From NCBI GenBank assembly GCA_006503535.1, contig QYRS01000002.1, positions 3,906,001 through 3,970,000 of the forward strand: 64,000 bases of DNA, in the 5' to 3' direction. Origin of the DNA: Arthrinium phaeospermum (lineage: Eukaryota > Ascomycota > Sordariomycetes > Amphisphaeriales > Apiosporaceae). The notes beneath the pieces were generated by a model. That model searched no databases and had not been told where the DNA came from. It was given only the letters and a program-made list of their open reading frames with translations. Position numbers and translations under genes: made by a program. Below, in pieces: positions 24,819 to 34,155 of the stretch. How positions within the stretch are numbered: the first letter of the stretch is position 1; every line of letters starts with the position of its first letter.

Positions 24819-25994
24819 ATGTGGCTTTCACTATCGATCCAGGCGATAATATCATGCGGACTCATTGGCGCCGTAGATGGCCAGTTCTTATCATACATGA
24901 CGTCCGTGGTGACAGAATGCCTGGATATCGCAACGTCGACCGAGACCCCTGGGACCGCGGCGGATCCGGGGGGCAAGCCGCCTAACGAGAACGACCCCCA
25001 GTCACAACCGGGAACTGTGTCCTATACGATGCCCTCTTGCGCCGCGTGCGACTGCAGCACGTGTACAGCCCTCAGCACGTACACGACCACCTTCACGGCC
25101 CTCTGCCCGACCGGCCTCCAGGACCAGCCTTACACAATCACCGAGACCTACCTGGGCATGTCGTCACTGCCGATCTTCGCGACGCCAACGGAGGTACCAT
25201 ACGGCTTCACGGTTGCAGTCGAGACTTGCACATATTGTGGCGCACAGCCGCTGACGGTGATCGTCACGTATCCATCCGGCGGTAGCCCGTTCGTCCCGAC
25301 GACGACGGCCACAATAACGGAAGGGAACTTAGACCCGCCACAAATACAAACAAATACCCCCGCTGGCGCCGTCACGGCGCCGGCTGCTACATATGGCTCA
25401 CCTGATCCAGCGAGGCCAACCTACATACCCGGCGGCAGCCAGATCGTCCCAGAAAAAACAGCAGAAAACAACGGGGAGTCATCACCGCCTCAATCCACAA
25501 CATTTGATACCATAATAACTCCAGGTGTTACCAATGTCCCGCCCGGTTCGGCAATACCATCATATCGACCTGACGGCAGCTCTTTCGTCACCATGAAACC
25601 CGACGGAACCAACCAAGACTCACTACCACCACAAACAAAGACTCCTGGTATTACAAGTACTCCAGCCGTTACCAAGGTCCCGCCCAGCTCCGCGAGGCCG
25701 ACAGCGGGGCCTTATTGGAACTCTACCCGGATCGCACCCAACACCACCATCGCAGGAAACGTGACCTTCACCTTCGGAACCGCCTCTGGTAGCCGCAATA
25801 GCTATTCCATGTCCACGCTGTTCTCGAGCTACGGAACGGCACAGGGGCGGCCACCAACGGCAACGCTCACGCCGGCCATTTACAGCGACTGGGCCCCGTC
25901 GGGGAATATACCGACGGCGTTCCTGCGGGTCTCGTGGGTGTTGACGGCAACCATCGTGTTGAGCGCGGCACTCGGCGCCCTCGTTGATCTCTGA
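24819..25994 (+). CDS. Probable GPI-anchored cell-wall protein
   Basis: A single frame of 391 residues. The N-terminus (MWLSLSIQAIISCGLIGAVDG) is a good signal peptide. Residues about 70-145 are Cys-rich, with CAACDCSTCTALSTY and a second CTYCG, together with TYTTTFTALCP and YTITETYLG strands of a kind common in fungal wall proteins. A Pro/Thr-rich middle contains two imperfect repeats built around TPGVTNVPPGSA and TPAVTKVPPSSA, with Asn-glycosylation sites near residues 300-315. The C-terminus is a hydrophobic tail (WVLTATIVLSAALGALV) ending two residues later, fitting a GPI-attachment signal. It is divergently paired with the giant mucin-like gene, suggesting a joint role at the cell surface. 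The molecular function is unknown. Confidence 0.8.
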   Translation: MWLSLSIQAIISCGLIGAVDGQFLSYMTSVVTECLDIATSTETPGTAADPGGKPPNENDPQSQPGTVSYTMPSCAACDCSTCTALSTYTTTFTALCPTGLQDQPYTITETYLGMSSLPIFATPTEVPYGFTVAVETCTYCGAQPLTVIVTYPSGGSPFVPTTTATITEGNLDPPQIQTNTPAGAVTAPAATYGSPDPARPTYIPGGSQIVPEKTAENNGESSPPQSTTFDTIITPGVTNVPPGSAIPSYRPDGSSFVTMKPDGTNQDSLPPQTKTPGITSTPAVTKVPPSSARPTAGPYWNSTRIAPNTTIAGNVTFTFGTASGSRNSYSMSTLFSSYGTAQGRPPTATLTPAIYSDWAPSGNIPTAFLRVSWVLTATIVLSAALGALVDL

Positions 25995-26391
25995 TCAAAC
26001 GGGGGGTGCCGCCATCGTCAATGGTCGGGGAGAAGACACTTTGTATATATGATGTTCATTAAGAACTGCCTACGAGAGGGTGGACAACACAAATGATAGC
26101 AATATAAGAAGTCTGCAATCTTGATATGTGGGTTTGAAGCTATTGTGAGTTTTATATACTACTAGACGGCTGTGACTTGGCACAACTTATTCCGCGCATC
26201 ATGCAGGTGGTATACTCCATTAAAATAGGAGGATATCATTTACGTCATATACGTTTATTAGTCAGCCGATGACGTGACAGCTACATAAACGGCACTGGAC
26301 GTTGCATCGACCTACCTATGTTTCAGCACCGTCGATGAGGAGTTTTCCAAGTTAATTTACCATCGAAACTCAAGCTACGATATTCGCTATC
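25995..26391. other. AT-rich intergenic spacer
   Basis: About 400 bp, more AT-rich than its neighbours, with several TATA-like words. No gene was seen. It probably contains the 3' end of the GPI-type gene and the promoter of the dehydrogenase. Confidence 0.6.
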
Positions 26392-27580
26392 ATGGCGTTG
26401 AGCGGCAAAGTAGTCATGCTTGTGAGGACCTCGTCTCTCAACATGTCATACAGATCACTGACGAAGCGATGATAAGACGGGCGCCTCGATGGGCATTGGC
26501 GAAGCTATCGCACACGCTCTGGCTGCAGAGGGGGCCAGGCTTATACTCATCTCACGGTCGAAGGCAAGGCCCCTTAGAACCCACATTCCCAGATGCAATG
26601 CTGACAGCTCCACAGGACAAGCTTGAGAAGCTGATCCAGACCCTTTCAGAGAAGCGCCCAGACTTTAAAGGCTCTTTCTATGCCACAGATGTCAGCGACC
26701 ACAAGGCCGTCGAAGAAACTGTCTCGCAGGCAGTGAAAGAGGCCGGGCAAATCGACATCCTGATCAACAACGTAGCCACTCCCACTTTCGGCCTTGCCTA
26801 AACGTGGGGCAACTCGGCTAATAATTCCACAGGCCGGCCTGGCTCTAGGCGCGCCAGCGCGATTCCCCGACCTCAGCATCGCGGACATCGTAACCATGAA
26901 CAACACCAACGTCAACGGCTACATGTTCACGACGCACGCGGTCCTGAACCATGCCATGCTGTCCCGCGGCAACGGCGGTGGCAACGGAGGCACGGGGACG
27001 ATCCTCAACATCACCTCGACGACCGCCCTCGAGGCCCCGCCGTTCCCGGGCGAGGCCGTCTACCATGCCAACAAGGCCCTGCAGGAGGCCTTCACCAATG
27101 CTCTCCGCAACGAGCTGAGCGGGACCAATATCCGCGTGCTGGCGTTGCGGCCGGGGGTCGTGGCGACGCATTTTCATGAGCAGCGGGTCGGTTTTGACCG
27201 GGAGATGTATGATGAGTTTATGAAAGGGTTCCAGTAAGTGGCGGTTGTCGCCCACCCCCCATTACTTGGAGATTTCGGTTTGATTCTAATCATGTCAGGC
27301 CGCTCTTATCGGAGGATGTGGCGAGTGCTGCAGTCTTCATGCTCAGCCAACCGCTAAACCGGTCTATCAAAGCGCTCGATGTGGTACCCTCAGGTGTGTT
27401 TTCTTTCCTTTTTGCTTTCTTTTTATGCCCCCCTGTCGCTCTGAGGCAGCGAGAATAGCCAGGCTGACAAGTGCAAAGCCCAACGATCACTCAATGTTTT
27501 TGACCGAAATTGGAATGAGCGAAACCCAAAATGAGGCATCTAGGACCTTTGATGTATGTATCATAAGTCAGAAGCCCTAG
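26392..27580 (+). CDS. Short-chain dehydrogenase/reductase, six exons
   Basis: No long single frame exists, but six exons join in frame (26392-26421, 26477-26563, 26616-26771, 26833-27233, 27299-27393, 27450-27580) to give 299 residues. The model restores the SDR hallmarks: TGASMGIG (residues 11-18), NNAG (90-93) exactly across intron 3, catalytic Ser153 or Thr154, and Tyr168-x-x-x-Lys172 in YHANK. This is a classical NAD(P)-dependent SDR, resembling serine/3-hydroxy-acid dehydrogenase-type members. The substrate is unknown. Intron 2 begins with GC (AAG|GCAAGG) rather than GT. The last exon (residues after VVPS) looks less conserved than usual. Reading into the last intron would instead stop shortly after, so the C-terminus is the weakest part. 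It is not a pseudogene on this evidence. Confidence 0.75.
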
Positions 27581-27875
27581 AGAAATACGTATTAAGATAA
27601 AAAGAAAGAACCATACGGGGCAACCTTGATTGTTTGGGCATGAGTGAAGATTTTCCTGCAGTAATTATGGATTCTTTGCCCCGTGGGGCCTATGGGATCA
27701 CGACACATCAATTCAGGCACTAACACCAATGAAATCACTGCATCGGACTTCAAACCCTTCAAAGCCAGGCAACAATCATAATATTGAGATTGTTCGACTC
27801 ATTTCTAACCTTTATTATATCATATTTATCCTCCTTCATGAAAGAAAACCAAGAAAAGAAAATCAAGTTGCAGCG

Positions 27876-28806
27876 ATGGCGCAGCCGTACGAAGATGAAG
27901 ATTCCGGCATATCCATATCTCCGGACCCGGCCACAAGGAAACGCCAGGAAGACATGCTAGACAGGGACCACAATGACGACGACCAAAAGGAAGCCGAAGC
28001 CGAAGCAGCGAGGAGACGGTTCTTCCAGGAACAGCGGCAGCGCGACAACCGGATGCAGCAAGCCCTCACGGCGGCCAGGAAGCGAATGGAGTCGGGCCGG
28101 GCCACGATAGAACGGATGATGCAAGAGGAGACGGCGCGGAAGCAGAAGATGGAGCGACTCGAGGCCGAATCAGAAAGACTCAAGAGCATGCTGTCAGAGC
28201 GCGATATGGCCATCGCCGTGCTGACTCAGACCGTTATCAAGGAGCGCGCGAGGTTCAACAATGAGCGAGCTGCCTTCCAAAAAAGTGTCACTGCTAGGGA
28301 TACCGAGACGGAACCAGCGGAGACCCTCTACGTGGACGATAGTCTTAATGTCGTTTCTCGCAAACGTAAGAGGGGGATACCTACGCCGCCCAGCAGTGAT
28401 ATTGCAGGTACGTCACACACAAGGGGGCATGCTCTTTCGAGTTGCACCTAACTAACGTAAACCAGTACCTACGGCCGGCAATGGCAACAATGACGACGAA
28501 GAAACTTACACCTTCGACCTCAATGACGGATCAGAAGACGACGCCCCCATCGTTTCGAGCAGTCCGTCCCCAGCCAGAGCTAGGACTAATATTGCCTGCG
28601 CAACCCCCAAAGCCGCCCAACCAGCAGACGTATCATCTGAACGCAGCAAAATCATCACCAAAAGCAGTGGAGCGCCCACAGCCACTGCACCTTCATCATC
28701 CGGTGGTCGGATACGGGACAACTCGAAGCGGACCAGAGCCAGGCCCACCCCGATAGTACGCGTGTACAACCTACGGCCTAGAAGGCCTATAAATTACAGA
28801 GTCTGA
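27876..28806 (+). CDS. Coiled-coil, basic-tailed hypothetical protein
   Basis: Two exons (27876-28407, 28466-28806) give 290 residues. An ACTAAC branch site lies 10 bp before the acceptor. Residues about 20-135 are a highly charged Glu/Arg/Gln/Lys helix with regular Leu/Met/Ala spacing, which suggests a coiled coil. A KRKRG cluster (about 163) is a likely nuclear localisation signal. The second exon is acidic at first, then Ser/Pro/Ala-rich, and ends in a basic tail (NLRPRRPINYRV). I do not recognise the family. The basic region before the helix is not a bZIP pattern. The frame extends 49 codons further 5' (to 27729), but the sequence there looks untranslated. It follows the dehydrogenase in the same direction, about 300 bp away. 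Confidence 0.65.
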
Positions 28807-29258
28807 GGGGGGGGGTTGTATGTGGTATATAATGTTATGGCAATCTTGACGGGAATTTGTTACGAGATGTATTCAACAGGGGGTTTGATGGTTGAGATAA
28901 TCAGCAATATCTCACCGAGGCAGCTTTGGTACGGCGGTGTTTGACAAAGGATAGTGTACCATATAATATAGTTCCAGCGTCTATCTAAGGGTCAATGTCT
29001 ATCATCTTTATAGAGACCTTAATGATCTAATGTCGTAACGGGAGAATGTTGAATCCACCCATTTTGCCCGTAGCTGGCCCGGTCTTTCCTTGAAACAAAT
29101 ATGGTTAACTTAGGAAACCCATGAAATTCCATCATTCTCTACAATGAGATTGCGCTGATCCATAATGCCATACCGACACTTGTCTAGGTCTAATTCGAAA
29201 TTCTACCTCCTTCTACCTTATCCCAAACAAACCCCCCTTGAAACAGGCTTCCGGTACC
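28807..29258. other. Convergent 3' intergenic region
   Basis: AT-rich sequence between the stop codons of the coiled-coil gene (plus) and the 374-residue protein gene (minus). Nothing else was recognised. Confidence 0.6.
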
Positions 29259-30627
29259 CTAATAGGCGTTGTACATGGGATCGATAGGAGCCGACATAGC
29301 TTGCTGTATCACCGCGATCATGCGGTCTCGCGATAGTCGTCCCATCTGGTCGATGCCCACCGGACAAAGAACGAAGGTGCTGAGAAGGTTGCCCAGCCCG
29401 GTCATCAAACGGGGCTATTATGGGAAAACGGGTTTCACGTTAGTCAGCCGCCACACTCCTTTGATGGGGTGTTTTGTCGGTTCCGAAACTCCGCAGTTCT
29501 GTGTAAGTAAGTAAGTACATACCGCCATGAACAAAAACCCCATCTCAAACGCCCCCCACCCAACCCCTCGCGCCCCGCTACCACCATCACCCAGGAACCG
29601 CGCCAGCACCCCCTGCGCCGCCCCCTCGAGCTCGCGCCAGTCGGCGTTAGGCGCCACGCCGTCGGCGTCGAGGCCGTAGGGCGGCGCCTCGCAGTAGAGC
29701 AGCAGCTTGAGCAGGGACCGGAACTGGTCGCGGTGGATAATATGGCCGGCCACGTCGGCGGAGCGCGGCGACGGCAGCTCGTGCGCGGGGACCAGGGCCG
29801 GGCCGAACTCGAGGACGTTGGGGTCGGCGTCCGAGTAGCGGTGGTTGCAGTTGAGGAGGAGCTGGTGGGCTTGGAGGAGGTGCTCGTCGTCGATGGCGGT
29901 GCGGGGTTGGCCGGCGTATGCGGACGAGGACGAGGCGGAGGTGGAGGTCCGTCGGGGATTGCTGCTGCGGTGGCTGCGACTAGAGCTGCTGCTGCTTTCG
30001 GTCGTGTTGGCGGTGCGCAGGCTCTGGAAGAGGAGGACCGCGAGGCTCCGGCCCTGCGTCTCGAAGAGCTCGTAGATGAGCCCGGTGACGCCGACGGGGT
30101 TGGCCGACTCGTCGTATCTCTGCAGCAGGATCGCGACGGCGACGCTCAGGGTCTCGAACGTCAGGCCCGGGGCGGGCCGGTTGAGGTACGGGTACGACCC
30201 GAGGCGGAGGAGGCACCGCTGGAGCAGCAGGCTGGCCATGTAGAGGTCCGTCTTGAGCGGCTCCGGCAGGGTGAGGGCGAGGAACTCGACGAGGTCCGAT
30301 GCCGTCCAGCCTGTTTCATTACCCTTGGTCAAAGATGCTATTTCAAGATGGATTGCCAAGAAAAAGGGGGGGAGAGGGGGATGGGGAGGAACCACTTACA
30401 AGCTAAACCGTCCCGAGTGATTTCTGTGCCGAATTTCTCGGTCACGGCGTGAAGCCATGTCTGCTCTTCGGGTAGGAGACAGGCGCCCATGTAGAGCTGC
30501 CTGAATCGCTGCTCAAATTGCGCTACGCTTCATGAGTAATAGAGTAATGGGTATTGCAAGGTTGCCTACCAAGTGTTCGCACTTGTGGCCATTGCCTGTT
30601 GGCATGGGCTCTCGAGGAGGGTGGCAT
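29259..30627 (-). CDS. Conserved-looking hypothetical helical protein
   Basis: Four exons (30627-30570, 30522-30400, 30310-29523, 29414-29259) join in frame to give 374 residues. The first intron is only 47 bp. The sequence is Leu-rich and probably mostly helical, with QFEQRFRQLYMGACLL near the start, a Ser/Arg-rich low-complexity insert (about residues 170-200), and a conserved-looking end around PRLMTGLGNLL. No catalytic motif, signal peptide or membrane segment is clear. I considered a relation to TLDc/RTC5-type proteins but found no TLDc motif, so I leave it unassigned. The start is the first ATG after an upstream in-frame stop. The plus-strand open frame over the same bases (29733-30452) is a shadow. 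Confidence 0.65.
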
Positions 30628-30763
30628 GTTTGCTGTAGCCGCTGACTCTGGGCTGTCGGCTAACGACGTAAAGAAGTTTGCAACATGAAACGCTGATAGT
30701 CGGGTTGAGCAGTGTCGTCGTACAGCTTCCCATTGCTTGGGTTCGATAAATGCCGATATAAAT

Positions 30764-30807
30764 ACTCAGCGTTCAACTCCCGGATAATGATATTATCAAC
30801 GCTGAGT
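30764..30807. repeat. Compound inverted repeat (hairpin)
   Basis: A perfect 10-bp inverted repeat, ACTCAGCGTT (30764-30773) and AACGCTGAGT (30798-30807), encloses a second perfect 6-bp inverted repeat, GATAAT and ATTATC, with a 3-base loop. The inner stem abuts the right arm directly and is offset by 9 bases from the left arm. A TATAAAT box lies just left of it. It could be a protein-binding palindrome, a foldback scar or an RNA hairpin. Confidence 0.8.
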
Positions 30808-31220
30808 GTCCCACCCGGTGCTTACCATTTTGCACTATTCTTGTGAATGGAACTCCCGGATGTGGCTTGCATGTTGATATTTTGGTTTGGGAAAACGGTG
30901 CCTTCCCTGGTTGGTTGATAGGCCCTCTCGAAATGACACAGGTGAGGCTCAAGGAACAAAGACGCGTATTGCGACCAATAACCATCCTATCCAACCTCGT
31001 CGTAGGCCGAGGGCTGCCGAGGGAGAGCTACCCCAGAGCCAGGCACATTGTGGCGCACGAGGAGTCAGGTCTTAGAGCTAGGATGAATAAGGACCCAAAC
31101 AGACATGAGGCTTTGCTTTGCTTATCCTGTTCGTGCTACCGCCCGTCTGCTGTCAGATGCGCCATGCTATGTCATCGTGTCCGGTCTGGCCAATCGACAC
31201 CAAGATGAGCCTTACGACGG

Positions 31221-31239
31221 TGTGTGTGTGTGTGTGTGT
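31221..31239. repeat. TG dinucleotide microsatellite
   Basis: About nine uninterrupted TG units. Confidence 0.9.
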
Positions 31240-31956
31240 AAGTGTGTGCCTAGCTGGGATTACCTTTGAGCGGTCCTTCCGTCCCGAGTTCAGCCCCAGT
31301 AAGATATGGCACTTGAGAGGCCGAATAGTAGGAGAAAGAAAGAATCCCCCAGTCAGAGGCTATCTCGGCCTCTATTATTAACTACATGGGTCACTGTGAC
31401 TACCAGTTTTATTCATAAGTATACTGCGATGGTCACCCGGACTGCCACATCCTAGGAGGCTGGTGCAGCTAATAATACACCGTCGCTTTGCTATAATACA
31501 TGTTCTGCCGAGCAAGGATAAGCAATACCTTAGGTAATTGTCGAAAGGGGCCCGCTAGTGACATGGACCAGGGTCAAGCGAGACCTTGGCTTTGGCTGGG
31601 ATCTAGGTCTCTCCCAGCTGTCCGCCCCACCAATAAGCCTGCCTATAAGCCTGGTGGGTACTTGTGTTGCAGTTACTTGTACAAGAAATGCCATGCCACA
31701 CGAAGGTCGCATGGCCATGTTGTAAAAACACGTTGTAGGGCTGCATATGGAAAGGACTTAATTTAGGAGGCTGGGCGTATAGGCATCTTTCGACTCCAAC
31801 TCTATATTTGGACAACAACCCTCTCTTTCACAGCCCGCAGTGGCAAGTGCTCCATTTTGTTTGGGACCCCATAATCCGCTTGAACCCTGGAACCCCAGTC
31901 GCCCAGCGGCAATCTGACCAATCTGGCGATGCGCGAGATCGGTAAGACGCATCTCA

Positions 31957-31989
31957 GCCGAGATGGGGGCCGAATCTCGGCACCGAGAT
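31957..31989. repeat. Inverted and direct CCGAGAT copies
   Basis: GCCGAGAT (31957-31964) is followed by its exact complement ATCTCGGC (31974-31981) and then a further direct CCGAGAT (31983-31989). A degenerate ATCTCAG precedes them. The clustering suggests binding sites or a small hairpin, but no factor is assigned. Confidence 0.75.
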
Positions 31990-32042
31990 TGTGGGCGGAT
32001 CCCCGGGCCCGCGCTTACGTCTTCCACCCCTGCGAGCGACGT

Positions 32043-32086
32043 TGAGGGAATCCATGCGGCAGGATGAGGGAATCCATGCGGCAGGA
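32043..32086. repeat. 22-bp perfect tandem duplication
   Basis: Two identical adjacent 22-bp copies beginning TGAGGGAATCCATGCGGC, followed by the first four bases of a third. This looks like a recent slippage or repair duplication. Confidence 0.9.
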
Positions 32087-32931
32087 TGAGAACTAAGCCT
32101 CGGCTCGGCTCGGCATTGTCATTGTCATTGCATGTGTGTTCATTGACCTAAAACGTCTTCCATATCAGTATGCTGTGTTTCACAGGTTCCCTCGCTTGCT
32201 CGGCACTTCGCGCGGCTTTAATACACTGCTATGTTGACTGGTCTTTGAGTCACAGACCGGCCCCTACTATTTCCACACCGCCTCTTGCAAGTCGCGAAAT
32301 GGCGAAGGAATCAGATGACATAGGGGACGCTCAGCTTTGAAACTTGTGTGTATATTCATCTTCTGCCGGTGTTTCAATATCTCCGCTCGGGGAGCTCCCC
32401 ATGGGTTTTAGTGCCATAGACGCTGGCCGTATTGCTGTGCCGTAATTAGATGGAGGGTAAAATGGGCATGGCGGTCGTTTGATGCTGAACAAAGAAACAG
32501 CCCCCTCTAGTATCATTATTCAGGTCCATATGCGCCGCCACATACGTCCGGGAGGAGCCCCCCGGGCACTCTAATCCAGAGAAAGGTCTCACCCTTCGGA
32601 AGGAGCCGTAGCCATCTTTTGGCAGCAAGCACAGCCACTGGGATAGGCTGAGTTACGTTACTACTTGGGTAGTAAGTGGGTGCATACGCACTGCAATCCA
32701 AAACTTCCTGTGGTGCTACCAGGCAGGTCATGAATCACTTAATACTCACCGGCTTTCTGCTCCATAGAGGCTCGATTCCTACGCTACAACCGAAGGGAAG
32801 TCCTTCACTGTGACAAGGTGTTCGAAATTAAGGCTTCATGCATTGAACAGCTGTACTAATTATGGAAACAAGACAGTGCTTTATGTGTGTTTAGCTCGCA
32901 TGCTGTAAAATTGAACTCTGTGCTGATGATT

Positions 32932-33293
32932 TTAAGCTAGAAATGTGAGCAATCTGTTTCCGGTGTAGTTTTGCCCAATTCGTGCGGATATGCCGCTGCT
33001 AGAACGTTCTGAGTTTTTGATAGCAACGACATACTGGATATTCTGAAACATAGCGGGTTCTGCGGATCGGTGGGCTGAACGGATCATGCGTCAGCAGTCG
33101 TTGTTGGGATAGATTGCGCGGCCTACCTGTACGGCGGCTAGTACCTATCTAGGTCTCGAAAGTTACCACTACCTTTGACGCCGGGTAGCACTGGTGGCTT
33201 GATATTCAGCTGCATGTTTTCCACATTAGACGGGTCTGGGTCTGTCTGCTGGATGCGTACGGCCTCTCCGGTTGTTAGGCGATATGTTGCCAT
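32932..33293 (-). CDS. Possible small two-exon gene, unrecognised
   Basis: A candidate only. Exon 33293-33173 encodes 40 residues starting MATYRLTTGEAVRIQQ. A GTAGTG donor and a CCGCAG acceptor bound a 113-bp intron, and exon 33059-32932 continues in frame for 42 residues ending in a stop. The predicted 81-residue product has ordinary composition and no known motif. The first exon looks more protein-like than surrounding sequence. Both exons are short enough to arise by chance, and the donor is not optimal. It could also be a relic of a larger gene. Surrounding sequence is AT-rich and otherwise empty. Confidence 0.25.
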
Positions 33294-34155
33294 TTTTCTT
33301 GGCCACAGGACACCCTACCAAATCTTCAGATCAGCATGTGGAAGAAAGTAAGATCACAGAGGATCATAGCAGGTTCTCTGTCATGGGATGAAACCACTAG
33401 GTTGTTCTATGTGACCCAGTGCCAAGGTTCTTATGAGTAGAAAGGGATTGCGAAACACAAATTGCACAGCACAGGAAAAGACGCAGGGCCTCCTAGACAG
33501 TATCATTGCTTCTATGTCAAACTTCGTCTCCAGCCTAATGGCATGCCTTGGTCTCAAAGTAGACAAAGGAATGCGTCTCGACATGAGACACAAAAAGAGT
33601 GAGGCTGTTCGTATTCAACCGCCCTTCCCTTATTCATACCTTGATGTCAACGCATCAGCCAACCTGATCTATCTATAAGCTAGGGAATTGTATGTGTCTG
33701 TGCCCCTTCATCTCTGCATGACAAATGCTGTGAATTGTACTCAAACAAGCCAATGTTGATGGCTATTCATGGCCAGCGGATCCAAATCCTAGGTAACGCC
33801 CGGGTTTCTCAATTCGGAGGAGGAAGAGGCGCTGGTGAGCTTCGGGCCCGAAAGACGGGAATTTGGTCGGCGTGGTTGCAACGTCAGACCGTAGCCTCAT
33901 CAGCCTCCATCCAAAAGCCCCCAATGCTGATTCCATCCGCCTCGCTGTTTTTATACCAGCTGAAAACAAGCCTCTTCGGGATTCGGGACTTCGGGGCTCG
34001 AAAGAAGAGGAAGAAACCCAAAATAGGGTTGTTGTTTTTAGTCATTGCTGTTTTTTTCTTCTTCTTCTTTGTTGACGTCGTCGGGGGATGACTTGCTGGA
34101 TATTGGGAACGTCGACCTTCTCCAGCCTCAATCATTTGCCATCGCCGCACCTCTC
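33294..34155. other. Intergenic region with no gene seen
   Basis: Contains the 3' flank of the Cys-rich protein gene, a T-rich run with CTT repeats (about 34050-34074) and open frames without coding character (33433-33678, 33735-34091). Confidence 0.6.

Larger units (their letters stand above)
30628..32931. other. Gene-poor region with small repeats
   Basis: No convincing gene. It holds a strong inverted repeat near the promoter of the 374-residue protein gene, a TG dinucleotide run (31221-31239), inverted copies of CCGAGAT (31957-31989) and a 22-bp tandem duplication (32043-32086). The 121-codon frame at 30843-31208 has no recognisable features. Confidence 0.55.

Noticed and set aside
26392..27580. 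SDR pseudogene reading
   Set aside because: The apparent stops fall in introns with matching borders. All SDR motifs are restored in frame.
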